Of a DNA stretch of 64,000 nucleotides, positions 56,318 to 64,000 are shown one piece after another. Source of the stretch: Aliivibrio fischeri ATCC 7744 = JCM 18803 = DSM 507 (lineage in GTDB: Bacteria; Pseudomonadota; Gammaproteobacteria; Enterobacterales; Vibrionaceae); NCBI RefSeq assembly GCF_023983475.1, contig NZ_CP092713.1:682001-746000 (forward strand). Direction: 5' to 3'. The first letter of the stretch is position 1; each line of letters opens with the position of its first letter. Position numbers and translations under genes: made by a program. The notes beneath the pieces were generated by a model. The model searched no databases. It was not told the origin of the DNA and saw only the letters and a program-made list of their open reading frames with translations.

Positions 56318-59011
56318 TTGCAAATTGTTGGTAGCAAGTGGTTTAAGGTTGATTTTCATTGTCATTCTCCTGCCTCGGATGACTTTCCTAGGTCTGACAG
56401 GTCACTTATCTGTACTAGCCGTGAATGGCTCCTTGGTCAAATGTCCAATGAAGTGGATTGCGTGGTATTGAGTGACCACAATACGGGGTCTGGTCTAGAT
56501 ACCATTCGAGCAGAACTTGATGCGCTCAAAGCTGAGTCTGATTCTGGTGTGAGTAATGGGTATCGGGACATTGTTATTATGCCTGCAGTGGAGCTCACTG
56601 CAGCGGGTAACGTACATGTTCTTGCTATCTTGCATGACGACGCTACGTCCTCAACCATTAGTGAGCTGGTGGGTAGTTGCGGTCTTCCTTCCACCCAAGG
56701 CAAGAATCATTCATTGGAGCTGACATATGGTACACGCGGGATTATTGAGGCTATCCATGGCTTTTCTACACCTGCTTTGGCCATTCTGGCGCACGTAGAC
56801 ATGCATAAAGGAATTTTCAAGAATTCCAATCAGGGGTCAGTAAGCAGTATTTTTGATGCAAATCCTGATGCTATAGAGCTAATCGGTGAGATGGATGCTC
56901 TCGAAACTTATCAGAAGAAGCTCATCGAGGATCTGGCTTGGGTAAAAGGGTCTGACGCGCATTCTATTGATGAGATGGGTCAGGGTTACACTTGGGTTAA
57001 GATGATAAAACCTTCTTTTGAAGGGTTAAAGGTCGCACTGTCTGATCCTAAGCACTGTATAAAACGCGGACCTAAACAGCCACCAGCGATCCCATCGCAG
57101 CAAATCACCAAATTAACTTTAAAGACCAAGATGTGCCAAGACGTCAATGGTAATCCCATTAGCATTGACCTAAGCCCTTGGTATACATCAATTGTAGGGA
57201 GTCGTGGTTCGGGTAAGTCAACGTTGATAGAAGCGATACGCTTGAGTCTCCGTCGTGATGAAAACCTTCCTCTAATACAACAAAGCAATATCGATGTATT
57301 CAAAAAGGCGGGGCCGGACGGGGCTATGTCACCTGACTCATTCATCGAACTTGAGTACCGTAAAGGTCAAGAGAGATACAAGCTGACATGGTCACCGACA
57401 AATACTCATTTTCATCACCTTAATAAGGTAAGTGGGCTGTGGGAGGAGGAAGAAACCTTTAATACATCGCGCTTTCCAGTCTCGATTTACTCACAAAAAA
57501 TGTTGTATGAAATGGCGACTCAACCGAATTCATTTCTTCGCGTAATCGATGAAAGTGAAACGGTAAATTATGCTAAGTGGGAACAAGATAAACTCAATCT
57601 TGAAACTAAATACAAACAGTACTGTTCTGACGAGCGTGAAGCCCTGCGATCTATCGAAAACCTAACAATTACTAAAGGCCAACTACAAGACGTTGATCGT
57701 AAGCTTCAAACCTTAAAAGAGGCCGGATTAGAGTCACTTCAACAGACGCTTACTAACGATAAGGAAGAGTTAAGCAAAGCTGAAGGCAGTAAGCAGAAAG
57801 TGGACGACTTAATCGAGACGCTGGAAAGTGCTTGCGCGGAGAGTACCGTAACAGATATTGACGATCCTGAGTCTGATTTAGGTAAGTGGCAACTAGAGGT
57901 GAATGAAATTCACGACACCTTGAGTACAGCTGTACTCTCATTAATTGATGAATCAAAGGCAAAATTAATTAAGTCATCTGAGCAAAGCTATCTTCAGACG
58001 CTCAAGCTTAGAATTTCTGATAATACTAGTGAGTTGAGTACCAAGGTATCTGATTTAAACAACGCGAGCATTGACCATGAAGAGCTGAGTGCTCTTATGG
58101 ACTCGCAAGCGGAGTTCCAGCTGGTTCTAAATAACGAGCAAGGTTTGAAGGACGAACTTGCTTTGATTCAAGCAAACAAAGCTGATGTATACGAGCAGCT
58201 TGTCACTCATAGGGAGAATCTAACCACAGTTCGCAATCAGTTTATTGCTGATCTTGGTTTAGTGGAGCTGAAAATCCAGGTGCTTCCTCTGGCATGTTCG
58301 AGCGACCGATTAGTCAAAAGTTACCAGGCAGCCTCTGGAATCGAAAGATTCGAAAGTCACATTTTTGATGAAGGTACTCCGAATAGCTTGTTGTACGACC
58401 TAAACAGTTTTAACAAATTCAATCCTAAAAGTGCGGAGCAGCGATATTCTGAGTTGGCAAAACTAAAGCGTTTTCATATCGCTTGTGTCAAAAAGGAAGG
58501 TAGTAGTGACTATGCCGGGATACACGGCTCACTAAGAACTCGATTGGGACAACTACAAGATGAAAGATTGGATGACTTACATTGTTGGTTTCCTGATGAT
58601 GGTCTTCAAATTCAGTTCCAAGACTCGATTGGTGAATTTCGTCAATTAGAAAGGGCGTCACCAGGTCAAAAATCTGCGTCTATGTTGTCGTTTTTGATGT
58701 CATATGGCGAAGACCCACTTATCCTCGATCAGCCTGAAGATGACTTGGACTGCGCAATGCTTGCCAGTTCTGTGATCCCTGCGATTTCAAATAATAAGAA
58801 ACGCAGACAATTAGTTGTCGTAACTCACTCTGCGCCAATTGTTGTGAACGGGGATGCTGAGCTAGTGGTAGGGATGAAACAGCAAGCTCAAAGGTTAGAG
58901 CCTCATATATCAGGAGGACTTCAGGAAGAGGCGGTCAAAGCGTTTATATGTTTCCAAATGGAAGGTGGTGAGAAAGCCTTTAGAACTCGATTTAAACGCA
59001 TCATAGGCTAG
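56318..59011 (+). CDS. TrlF-family PHP-domain ABC/SMC-like ATPase
   Basis: A protein of 897 residues. An N-terminal PHP phosphoesterase domain (DFHCHSPAS at 12-20, LSDHNTG near 48, an HVD near 155 and GSDAHS near 210 as metal ligands) is followed by an ABC ATPase split by a coiled coil. That part contains Walker A GSRGSGKST (near 293), helical coiled-coil text (about 415-640), signature ASPGQKSAS (near 780) and Walker B LILDQPEDDLD (near 800). The start is TTG at 56318 with GGGAG 6 nt upstream; an in-frame TTG at 56300 lacks a site. PHP-SMC proteins are suspected nuclease or conflict-system effectors; the role here is inferred. Confidence 0.85.
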   Translation: MQIVGSKWFKVDFHCHSPASDDFPRSDRSLICTSREWLLGQMSNEVDCVVLSDHNTGSGLDTIRAELDALKAESDSGVSNGYRDIVIMPAVELTAAGNVHVLAILHDDATSSTISELVGSCGLPSTQGKNHSLELTYGTRGIIEAIHGFSTPALAILAHVDMHKGIFKNSNQGSVSSIFDANPDAIELIGEMDALETYQKKLIEDLAWVKGSDAHSIDEMGQGYTWVKMIKPSFEGLKVALSDPKHCIKRGPKQPPAIPSQQITKLTLKTKMCQDVNGNPISIDLSPWYTSIVGSRGSGKSTLIEAIRLSLRRDENLPLIQQSNIDVFKKAGPDGAMSPDSFIELEYRKGQERYKLTWSPTNTHFHHLNKVSGLWEEEETFNTSRFPVSIYSQKMLYEMATQPNSFLRVIDESETVNYAKWEQDKLNLETKYKQYCSDEREALRSIENLTITKGQLQDVDRKLQTLKEAGLESLQQTLTNDKEELSKAEGSKQKVDDLIETLESACAESTVTDIDDPESDLGKWQLEVNEIHDTLSTAVLSLIDESKAKLIKSSEQSYLQTLKLRISDNTSELSTKVSDLNNASIDHEELSALMDSQAEFQLVLNNEQGLKDELALIQANKADVYEQLVTHRENLTTVRNQFIADLGLVELKIQVLPLACSSDRLVKSYQAASGIERFESHIFDEGTPNSLLYDLNSFNKFNPKSAEQRYSELAKLKRFHIACVKKEGSSDYAGIHGSLRTRLGQLQDERLDDLHCWFPDDGLQIQFQDSIGEFRQLERASPGQKSASMLSFLMSYGEDPLILDQPEDDLDCAMLASSVIPAISNNKKRRQLVVVTHSAPIVVNGDAELVVGMKQQAQRLEPHISGGLQEEAVKAFICFQMEGGEKAFRTRFKRIIG

Positions 59012-59024
59012 CTAATGTCAACGG

Positions 59025-59046
59025 AAAGCTCACTTTGTGAGCTTTT
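59025..59046 (+). terminator. Intrinsic terminator after the PHP-ATPase gene
   Basis: A 9-bp perfect stem (59025-59033 with 59037-59045) has a 3-nt loop; the following T run is short (four T residues). Confidence 0.6.
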
Positions 59047-59373
59047 CAATTCCAATAGTTTAAATCTAGCAGCCAATAAATGTGGGATTAAGTGGAAGAG
59101 TGACTCTAGTCACGGCTCAATCAAAGCCCATAACGCATCGTTTATAGCGTGTGAACTTCATAAATTGCCGAAAGTTATCGTATAACTCCGGCGATATCTG
59201 GAAAGTACGGCTTCCAACCTATTCATATTCCCAAAAATGCACGCACATAAATTTTGTAGAGTATTTGATTTAACAAGTTTTGGGGCGTAAACGAGTTAAA
59301 ATATTCTCCAGTAACCTTTTGGGCAGTATTTAATTTAAAGCTAACCACAGACTGCCATCCCATTTAAAAGTTA

Positions 59374-59406
59374 ATTATGCAAGTTGCATAATGCAACTTG
59401 CATAAT
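59374..59406. repeat. Perfect 33-nt palindrome
   Basis: Positions 59374-59389 are the exact reverse complement of 59391-59406, with one central base. The arm reads ATTATGCAAGTTGCAT. It is isolated in the 665-nt gap between convergent genes and has no T run. It could be an operator, a recombination or replication site, or a relic. The rest of the gap holds only the nested repeats at 59505-59611. Confidence 0.8.
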
Positions 59407-59504
59407 TTATAAGTAACTGATAGTAATGGGGAATGAGCATTTTTATTCGATCGTGTAGATATAATTAAACAACTTATTCACCTTTATTTTCTAGGGATAA
59501 AAAC

Positions 59505-59611
59505 AACTCAGCTTGATGAGGTGTGTTAGCTGCGATAGGCTCTTGCACACCTCTGGATAGAAACAGTTTAGAGGTGTTACACTAAACTGCTAGATATTGA
59601 TAAGCTGAGTT
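59505..59611. repeat. Nested inverted repeats, possible structured RNA
   Basis: Outer arms AACTCAGCTT (59505-59514) and AAGCTGAGTT (59602-59611) are exact complements. Inside are ACACCTCT (59547-59554) with AGAGGTGT (59570-59577), and a competing CAGTTTAG/CTAAACTG pair. The element lies 65 nt beyond the stop of the DUF4238 gene. Confidence 0.55.
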
Positions 59612-59676
59612 TGAGCAAAATTGAACTTGTTAAGGTTTACAAGTTGGGTGGCAATTCATACCTTAAAAATGAAATG

Positions 59677-62043
59677 CTATGAAGACAAGTAATACACAGC
59701 TAATGCTTTGTCGTTGTAATCAGTACAGTTTGACTTTAGAAGTAATCGTTGCACATTTTTATCATAAAGACCTCCTTCGGGAACTAAAGCTGTAAAGTTA
59801 ATTGAATCACCCCCAGGTTCATGAGCTTTGATTTTTATATCTAGTTCAACAGCCTGCGCCTTCTTCTCAGATATTGCATTTTGTTCTGAGTTATTTGAAG
59901 CTACTAAAGCATGGGAAGACTTCAGCCAATCTCGGTACATAACAAAATTCGCACTTGTTGATTTACGAAACGAATTCATTGCTTGAGAGTCTACTGGAAC
60001 CATCGTGACTGTATCGTAAACTTCACTCCAAGGATAAGTCGCTATTCCTTGGTTTCGATGTTGAGCTGTATGAAACTCAACCCATCTAGATTCACTGTCG
60101 GTTACAATTACCGAACCTGTTACTTGAGCTAAAAATAAACCCATTTCATAGTTTGGTGCCATGCTAAAGGGCATAAACTGACCTCCTAAGTCTTGTAAGG
60201 GGATTAATGGATCAATTTTGGCTTTCTCATTTAAAGTATCATTCACGTCTTCAGCTTGGCTGTCTGTCAAATGAGGAAACTCACTCAATAGCATTCTCTT
60301 TCGTACTTCTCGAGGCCTCATATATGTAGAGTTTAAAAGGTCTTCTGTCATCAAATGCAAGTGCAACAGGTGATCTGACGGGCTAATGAAAGTTCCTTTT
60401 CTAGAAGCTGCCATGTCTAGCATTTCACGATGTAAGCTATAGTCAAAGCAACAAGGATCAGGAATGAGATTTACCAACCCTAAACCAATATATGGCTCAA
60501 TCATTAACATGAAGCGAAAATCTTTCAGGGCCTGATATTTGTAACTATTAGGTGTTTCAACAGGACTAAATTCAGGCTTTACATTGTTAGGATTGATAAA
60601 TGGGTGTTGAATCAGAAACTCCTCAAAATGAGGTGCCATAGCAAGTGCGTGTATACCTATCCTTCTAATATCTAATGGGCCAGTATAAAGTCCACGAAAC
60701 TTACCATCAGGTTTAGGCAACATAGAATAGATATCAGTATCAGTGGGCCATAGTACGGAATAAAACCTATAGATTTCTGACACCTGTTCATCTGACAATT
60801 CACGCCTAACATCATCCCATGACTTTCCTTTATTGAGCCCCAGAACGTCTCTGATTGCATTACACAACGCTAGATTTCGTTCCCTAATACTTAGATACGA
60901 CCAAGTCGAACGCTTCTCTATCGGTATATCTCTACAGCACTTCTTGAACTTTCTACCACTACCGCACCCACAGCTGTCATTGGGACCTAGCATTTTTTCA
61001 TCAATTGTCTTTTTAAGAAAACTACTTTCGGGTGTTTGCCGGCCAAATTCATCTTGATAATGAACATGGCCATCATCAAATTTTGCAAGCATCTCCCCAC
61101 CATAACAATAAAGTTCGCTAGATGGTGGTAACAATACATGTTTTAAATCAGCCCAATCGCAATGAACTTCGTTATCAGGATGTAGCCAAGAATCAGAGCC
61201 AGCAGCTACAGACTCATTTGAACGACTTTTGATTATATAGTTAATCTTAGTTACTTCTTCATCTGACAACTTTCGAGTATTGATAAACTCTATGGTATTA
61301 ACCATGCTTTGACGCATCTTTGCTGCGTTAGTGCGAGGCTCTAGAGGGTCTACTGATTCAGGGGCTTTTGCATATTCAAGATTGGTCAAAATTAAGCATC
61401 TATTTTTATCTAATGGAAAAATAGTTTGTGAGCCTTTTAGTGAAATATCTGGATCGTTGGGGTATTTACATAGCTTTGAGTCAGGTGGGCATGCATTGTT
61501 GTATACCGTTACAGGATGATCTGAAACTATAAATTTAACCGCTGAATCTTCGGCTGAAACGAGTTCTCGTACTCCCTCAGCCCACAGAGTACAATGCAAC
61601 GACCTTACTGATTGCATTTCTTTCATCAAGTCATTTTGACTAAGCTCTGGGTAATGGCTTTTTATCCAATCTAAGCCCTTTGGTGTTCTTATTTTTTGGG
61701 CATCTAAATACGAAAAGAAACTTTCAAAATGCTGATGCCATTCAGCTGGGTCATCTGTTAGAAACGCCTTTACAGCATGTGAGCCATTATCATCAATATA
61801 CCCAAACAATTTTTTCTCAATTTCATCGTTGATTTCATCTCCAAAGAAAGTCGTGTATAGGTCTTTTTGATAAAAACGTTGGGTCGGAGTCTGCCACTTT
61901 TTGGATGGAGGGATAATTTTTTCAGTCCCATTCGGCAATATAATTATTTTTTGCTTGAGATGGCAAAGCTCGTTTTCTCTTTCACTAACAAAGCCCTTTT
62001 GATGCCACTGAGGCACATAATGATTATCTCTTGTTTTAGGCAT
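59677..62043 (-). CDS. DUF4238 protein with internal SEC-C motif
   Basis: A protein of 788 residues. The N-terminus (TRDNHYVPQWHQKGFVS) is DUF4238, a domain of unknown function common in mobile and defence regions. A SEC-C zinc finger sits in the middle (NDSCGCGSGRKFKKCC, about 358-373), and about 410 residues follow that I do not recognise. The protein looks like a fusion of DUF4238 with a SEC-C-led second module. It stands alone on the minus strand; the plus-strand neighbour to the left is the PHP-ATPase and the next gene to the right is a broken helicase. A role in defence is inferred from context only. Confidence 0.78.
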   Translation of the reverse strand: MPKTRDNHYVPQWHQKGFVSERENELCHLKQKIIILPNGTEKIIPPSKKWQTPTQRFYQKDLYTTFFGDEINDEIEKKLFGYIDDNGSHAVKAFLTDDPAEWHQHFESFFSYLDAQKIRTPKGLDWIKSHYPELSQNDLMKEMQSVRSLHCTLWAEGVRELVSAEDSAVKFIVSDHPVTVYNNACPPDSKLCKYPNDPDISLKGSQTIFPLDKNRCLILTNLEYAKAPESVDPLEPRTNAAKMRQSMVNTIEFINTRKLSDEEVTKINYIIKSRSNESVAAGSDSWLHPDNEVHCDWADLKHVLLPPSSELYCYGGEMLAKFDDGHVHYQDEFGRQTPESSFLKKTIDEKMLGPNDSCGCGSGRKFKKCCRDIPIEKRSTWSYLSIRERNLALCNAIRDVLGLNKGKSWDDVRRELSDEQVSEIYRFYSVLWPTDTDIYSMLPKPDGKFRGLYTGPLDIRRIGIHALAMAPHFEEFLIQHPFINPNNVKPEFSPVETPNSYKYQALKDFRFMLMIEPYIGLGLVNLIPDPCCFDYSLHREMLDMAASRKGTFISPSDHLLHLHLMTEDLLNSTYMRPREVRKRMLLSEFPHLTDSQAEDVNDTLNEKAKIDPLIPLQDLGGQFMPFSMAPNYEMGLFLAQVTGSVIVTDSESRWVEFHTAQHRNQGIATYPWSEVYDTVTMVPVDSQAMNSFRKSTSANFVMYRDWLKSSHALVASNNSEQNAISEKKAQAVELDIKIKAHEPGGDSINFTALVPEGGLYDKNVQRLLLKSNCTDYNDKALAVYYLSS

Positions 62044-62235
62044 TAAATCACCATAAGCTACTATAAATAAAAAGATTATACTGGATACTGTTGTTTAACA
62101 AACTAAAAAATCTCGATAGCCCTCACTGATATTAGATTTATAGTCATAATTTTGGCAATAAGATAAATACTGCCGAGTATCAGATGGTAAGGATAACTAT
62201 ATCGTTTGCCCCTTTGAGTAATGCGTCTACTTTTA

Positions 62236-63618
62236 TTATATGGTAGAAAATGCCGAGATTACTCGCTGCTTAAAAGCTCCAAGCCGAAGTTCATCAAACG
62301 TCCCTTGAGTGCCATAAAGAGCGGTTGAACTGCCTATACCATTTCCCCAAGATACATTTGAACTTGTGTGACTTAGAGGCTCAAGCAAAGGTTTTTTATC
62401 ATTCAAACCATTTCGTTTATTAGGGAGTTCAGTCTTGATTGGTTTTCCCATGTTCGCATAAATACATGACTCAGGAATATCGTCTTCAATTCGCTCAGCA
62501 AACTGGATAAGGTTTTGTTCTGCAAATGTAAATAACCATGCTTGTTGAGCCGTGGAAGAGTCGATTCGAAGAATACGTCCTAGCACTTGCCTGAAATACA
62601 GTTCCGTTTTTACAGCGCTCATATGACAACACACTTGAAGTCTAGGGATATCCGTTCCTTCGCTTATCATTCCGACACTAACGATCCATTGAGTGTCGCT
62701 TTGTCGATAACGTTTTATTTCTGCTAGCGGTTCTTCATGTCGATAAGTAACAATTGAAACGGTTTGACCAAATTTCTGAGAGAGAACCTCTTTGATTTCG
62801 TGTGCATGCTGAACTGACGCAGCAACAATGAGTCCGCCGGCATTTGGAGAGTCTAAGCGCACTCTTGCTAATCGTTCACACCCTAAACTTAGTAGATATT
62901 CTATAGCCTCTTGGTTGTGAATTACACTCTGGTAAGACGCTTTTGTCTGCTTAAGCATCTCTAATATTGATGAAAAAGATTCCACTTTTTCGCTACTACT
63001 AACAGACAAGTGTTCATTATCAATTAACACGATTTTAGGCGATCTACAGACACCATCAGTAATCGCTTGTTCAAGAGTATATTGGTAATCGACAAGAAGT
63101 TGTCCTTCTGGGTCGCTGTATTCACCCATCACAATAGGTAAAGAGTCTGATCGCCATGGTGTTCCTGAAAGTGCAAGTGTAAAAGTAGCAAGCCCTTGTA
63201 TCTTTGTTAGAATTTGCTGCCCCTAAATGTTCGCATTTTCAACCTCAGAGCCAGCGCAGTGGTGTATTTCATCAAAAACAACAAAGACTCTATGATTGCG
63301 TAATGTTTGCCAAAACTCATCATTAAGGAACTGGATAGATTGATAGGTTAAAGATTGTCCGATAGCTCCCATCCCACCATTAAATGTGCAATTAAGGAAT
63401 GATGAAAAGGTTTTCTTAATACTATCAGAAACCGTCAACGATGGTGAAAAGCACAACACAAGATCCACCATGTCGTTTTGTAGCAGTCTTAATGCAATAT
63501 TAGCAGCAAGAACCGTCTTTCCAGCCCCTGGTGTAGCTTGGCAAAAAAAATGGGAGCCGTTAGATTGGTATTTCTCCAATGCTCTGTCAGAACATTCACT
63601 TTGCCACTTTCTCAACAT
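62236..63618 (-). pseudogene. SF2 DEAD/DEAH helicase interrupted by an in-frame amber codon
   Basis: A frame of 461 codons with one TAG at 63223-63225. Before it are Walker A ATPGAGKT (near 28), Walker B VFDEIHHC (near 119) and VENANI. After it, in the same frame, come GQQILTKIQGLATFTLALSGTPW and motif VI RQVLGRILRID. Relatives usually have NAWGEQI-like text here, so TAG probably replaces TGG (Trp). The two halves would otherwise appear as separate ORFs at 63223-63618 and 62236-63132. Its start overlaps the stop of the upstream gene by 7 nt. Suppression or sequencing error are the alternatives to true loss. Confidence 0.82.
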
Positions 63619-64000
63619 GCTTCATTTCCTTCATAAAGAGTGTTAAGAACTTTTGTTAAAACGTTCACTTTACCGAGCAATAAAGCAGCGCGCTCCTTAG
63701 CCTGCTGATGCAAAGGGGCCAGTTTATTTTCTAGCTCAGGAAATCGGGATATGACCGACTGATACTCGTCAACCTCCCCAAGTACTATCTCCAGTTCGCC
63801 CTTGTATTCATTACGCTCATTGTTCAAAATAGAATAGTCTTGAACGAGTGCCTGAGATTTTGTATTTACTTGATTATTCGTGGTTACATTTTTATGTAAC
63901 TCTTTAAATTGAACAGTTTGAAAGTAACGTTTTGCCCGTCCAGATCCTTCAGTTCGCAACCAACATTTCTTTTCAAAGTGTAAAATGGAACGATACACTT
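63612..64000 (-). CDS. Unknown coiled-coil protein upstream of the helicase, possibly partial
   Basis: About 128 residues are visible, starting at a GTG at the very edge of the window, so the true start may lie outside. The middle is a probable helix or coiled coil (NERNEYKGELEIVLGEVDEY, then ELENKLAPLHQQAKERAALL). It overlaps the helicase start (ATGTTGA) and is surely co-translated with it. Such small-protein-plus-helicase pairs occur on integrative elements and plasmids, but I cannot name this one. Confidence 0.6.
   Translation of the reverse strand, partial: VYRSILHFEKKCWLRTEGSGRAKRYFQTVQFKELHKNVTTNNQVNTKSQALVQDYSILNNERNEYKGELEIVLGEVDEYQSVISRFPELENKLAPLHQQAKERAALLLGKVNVLTKVLNTLYEGNEAC

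Noticed and set aside
1-64000. CRISPR arrays, tRNA and rRNA genes
   Set aside because: I saw no regularly spaced repeats of CRISPR type, no cloverleaf-like tRNA with CCA context and no rRNA sequence in the window.

Overview
The window looks like a gamma-proteobacterial chromosome of the Vibrionaceae, most likely Aliivibrio. The DNA is AT-rich. It carries a maltose/glycogen supercluster (malT-malPQ-glgB-glgC-glgA, glgX-malK-malEFG) beside cheV, sstT and a stand-alone acetate kinase, an arrangement I associate with Aliivibrio and Vibrio second chromosomes. The genus and replicon are inference from gene content, not a database match.

Layout. 1-1.5 kb: the end of a formate/nitrite-type channel and a DUF368 (PopT-type) membrane protein. 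1.6-26.5 kb: maltodextrin and glycogen metabolism. MalT activates divergent units through GGATGA-type boxes; MalEFGK imports maltodextrin; MalQ and MalP process it; GlgC, GlgA and GlgB build glycogen; GlgX debranches it. A DUF218 protein, a DUF1275 protein, SstT, CheV and a 33-codon small ORF with its own promoter and terminator lie between. Two genes of this regulon are broken: malP by a 1-nt deletion in a T run and malG by a 10-nt deletion. 26.5-30 kb: a receiver-CheC plus PAS-GGDEF pair and ackA.

30-54 kb: a type I BREX phage-defence locus on the minus strand, read brxR-brxA-brxB-brxC-(unknown)-pglX, then an embedded three-gene block, then a 4-kb insertion, then pglZ-brxL. The three-gene block encodes a DUF4145-like/SEC-C protein, an all-helical repeat protein and an Hsp70/actin-fold ATPase. 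It follows an intrinsic terminator with a UUCG loop placed just after pglX, so it may be its own transcription unit. The Hsp70-like gene has a 1-nt frameshift in a homopolymer. The insertion holds an IS5-family (IS903-like) remnant, a second IS end in inverted orientation, a truncated gene and five small unknown genes, several with export signals.

54-64 kb: a LysR regulator divergent from a CatB-type acetyltransferase, then a second accessory stretch. It holds a PHP-ABC ATPase of the TrlF family, a DUF4238/SEC-C protein, and a two-gene unit of a small unknown protein and an SF2 helicase interrupted by an in-frame amber codon. Long intergenic regions here contain a perfect 33-nt palindrome and nested inverted repeats.

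The most notable item is the Hsp70-like/helical-repeat/SEC-C block inside BREX, which I cannot match to a named system. Four otherwise well-conserved genes carry single disabling lesions. Three of these are single-base events that raw reads should check before any biological reading.
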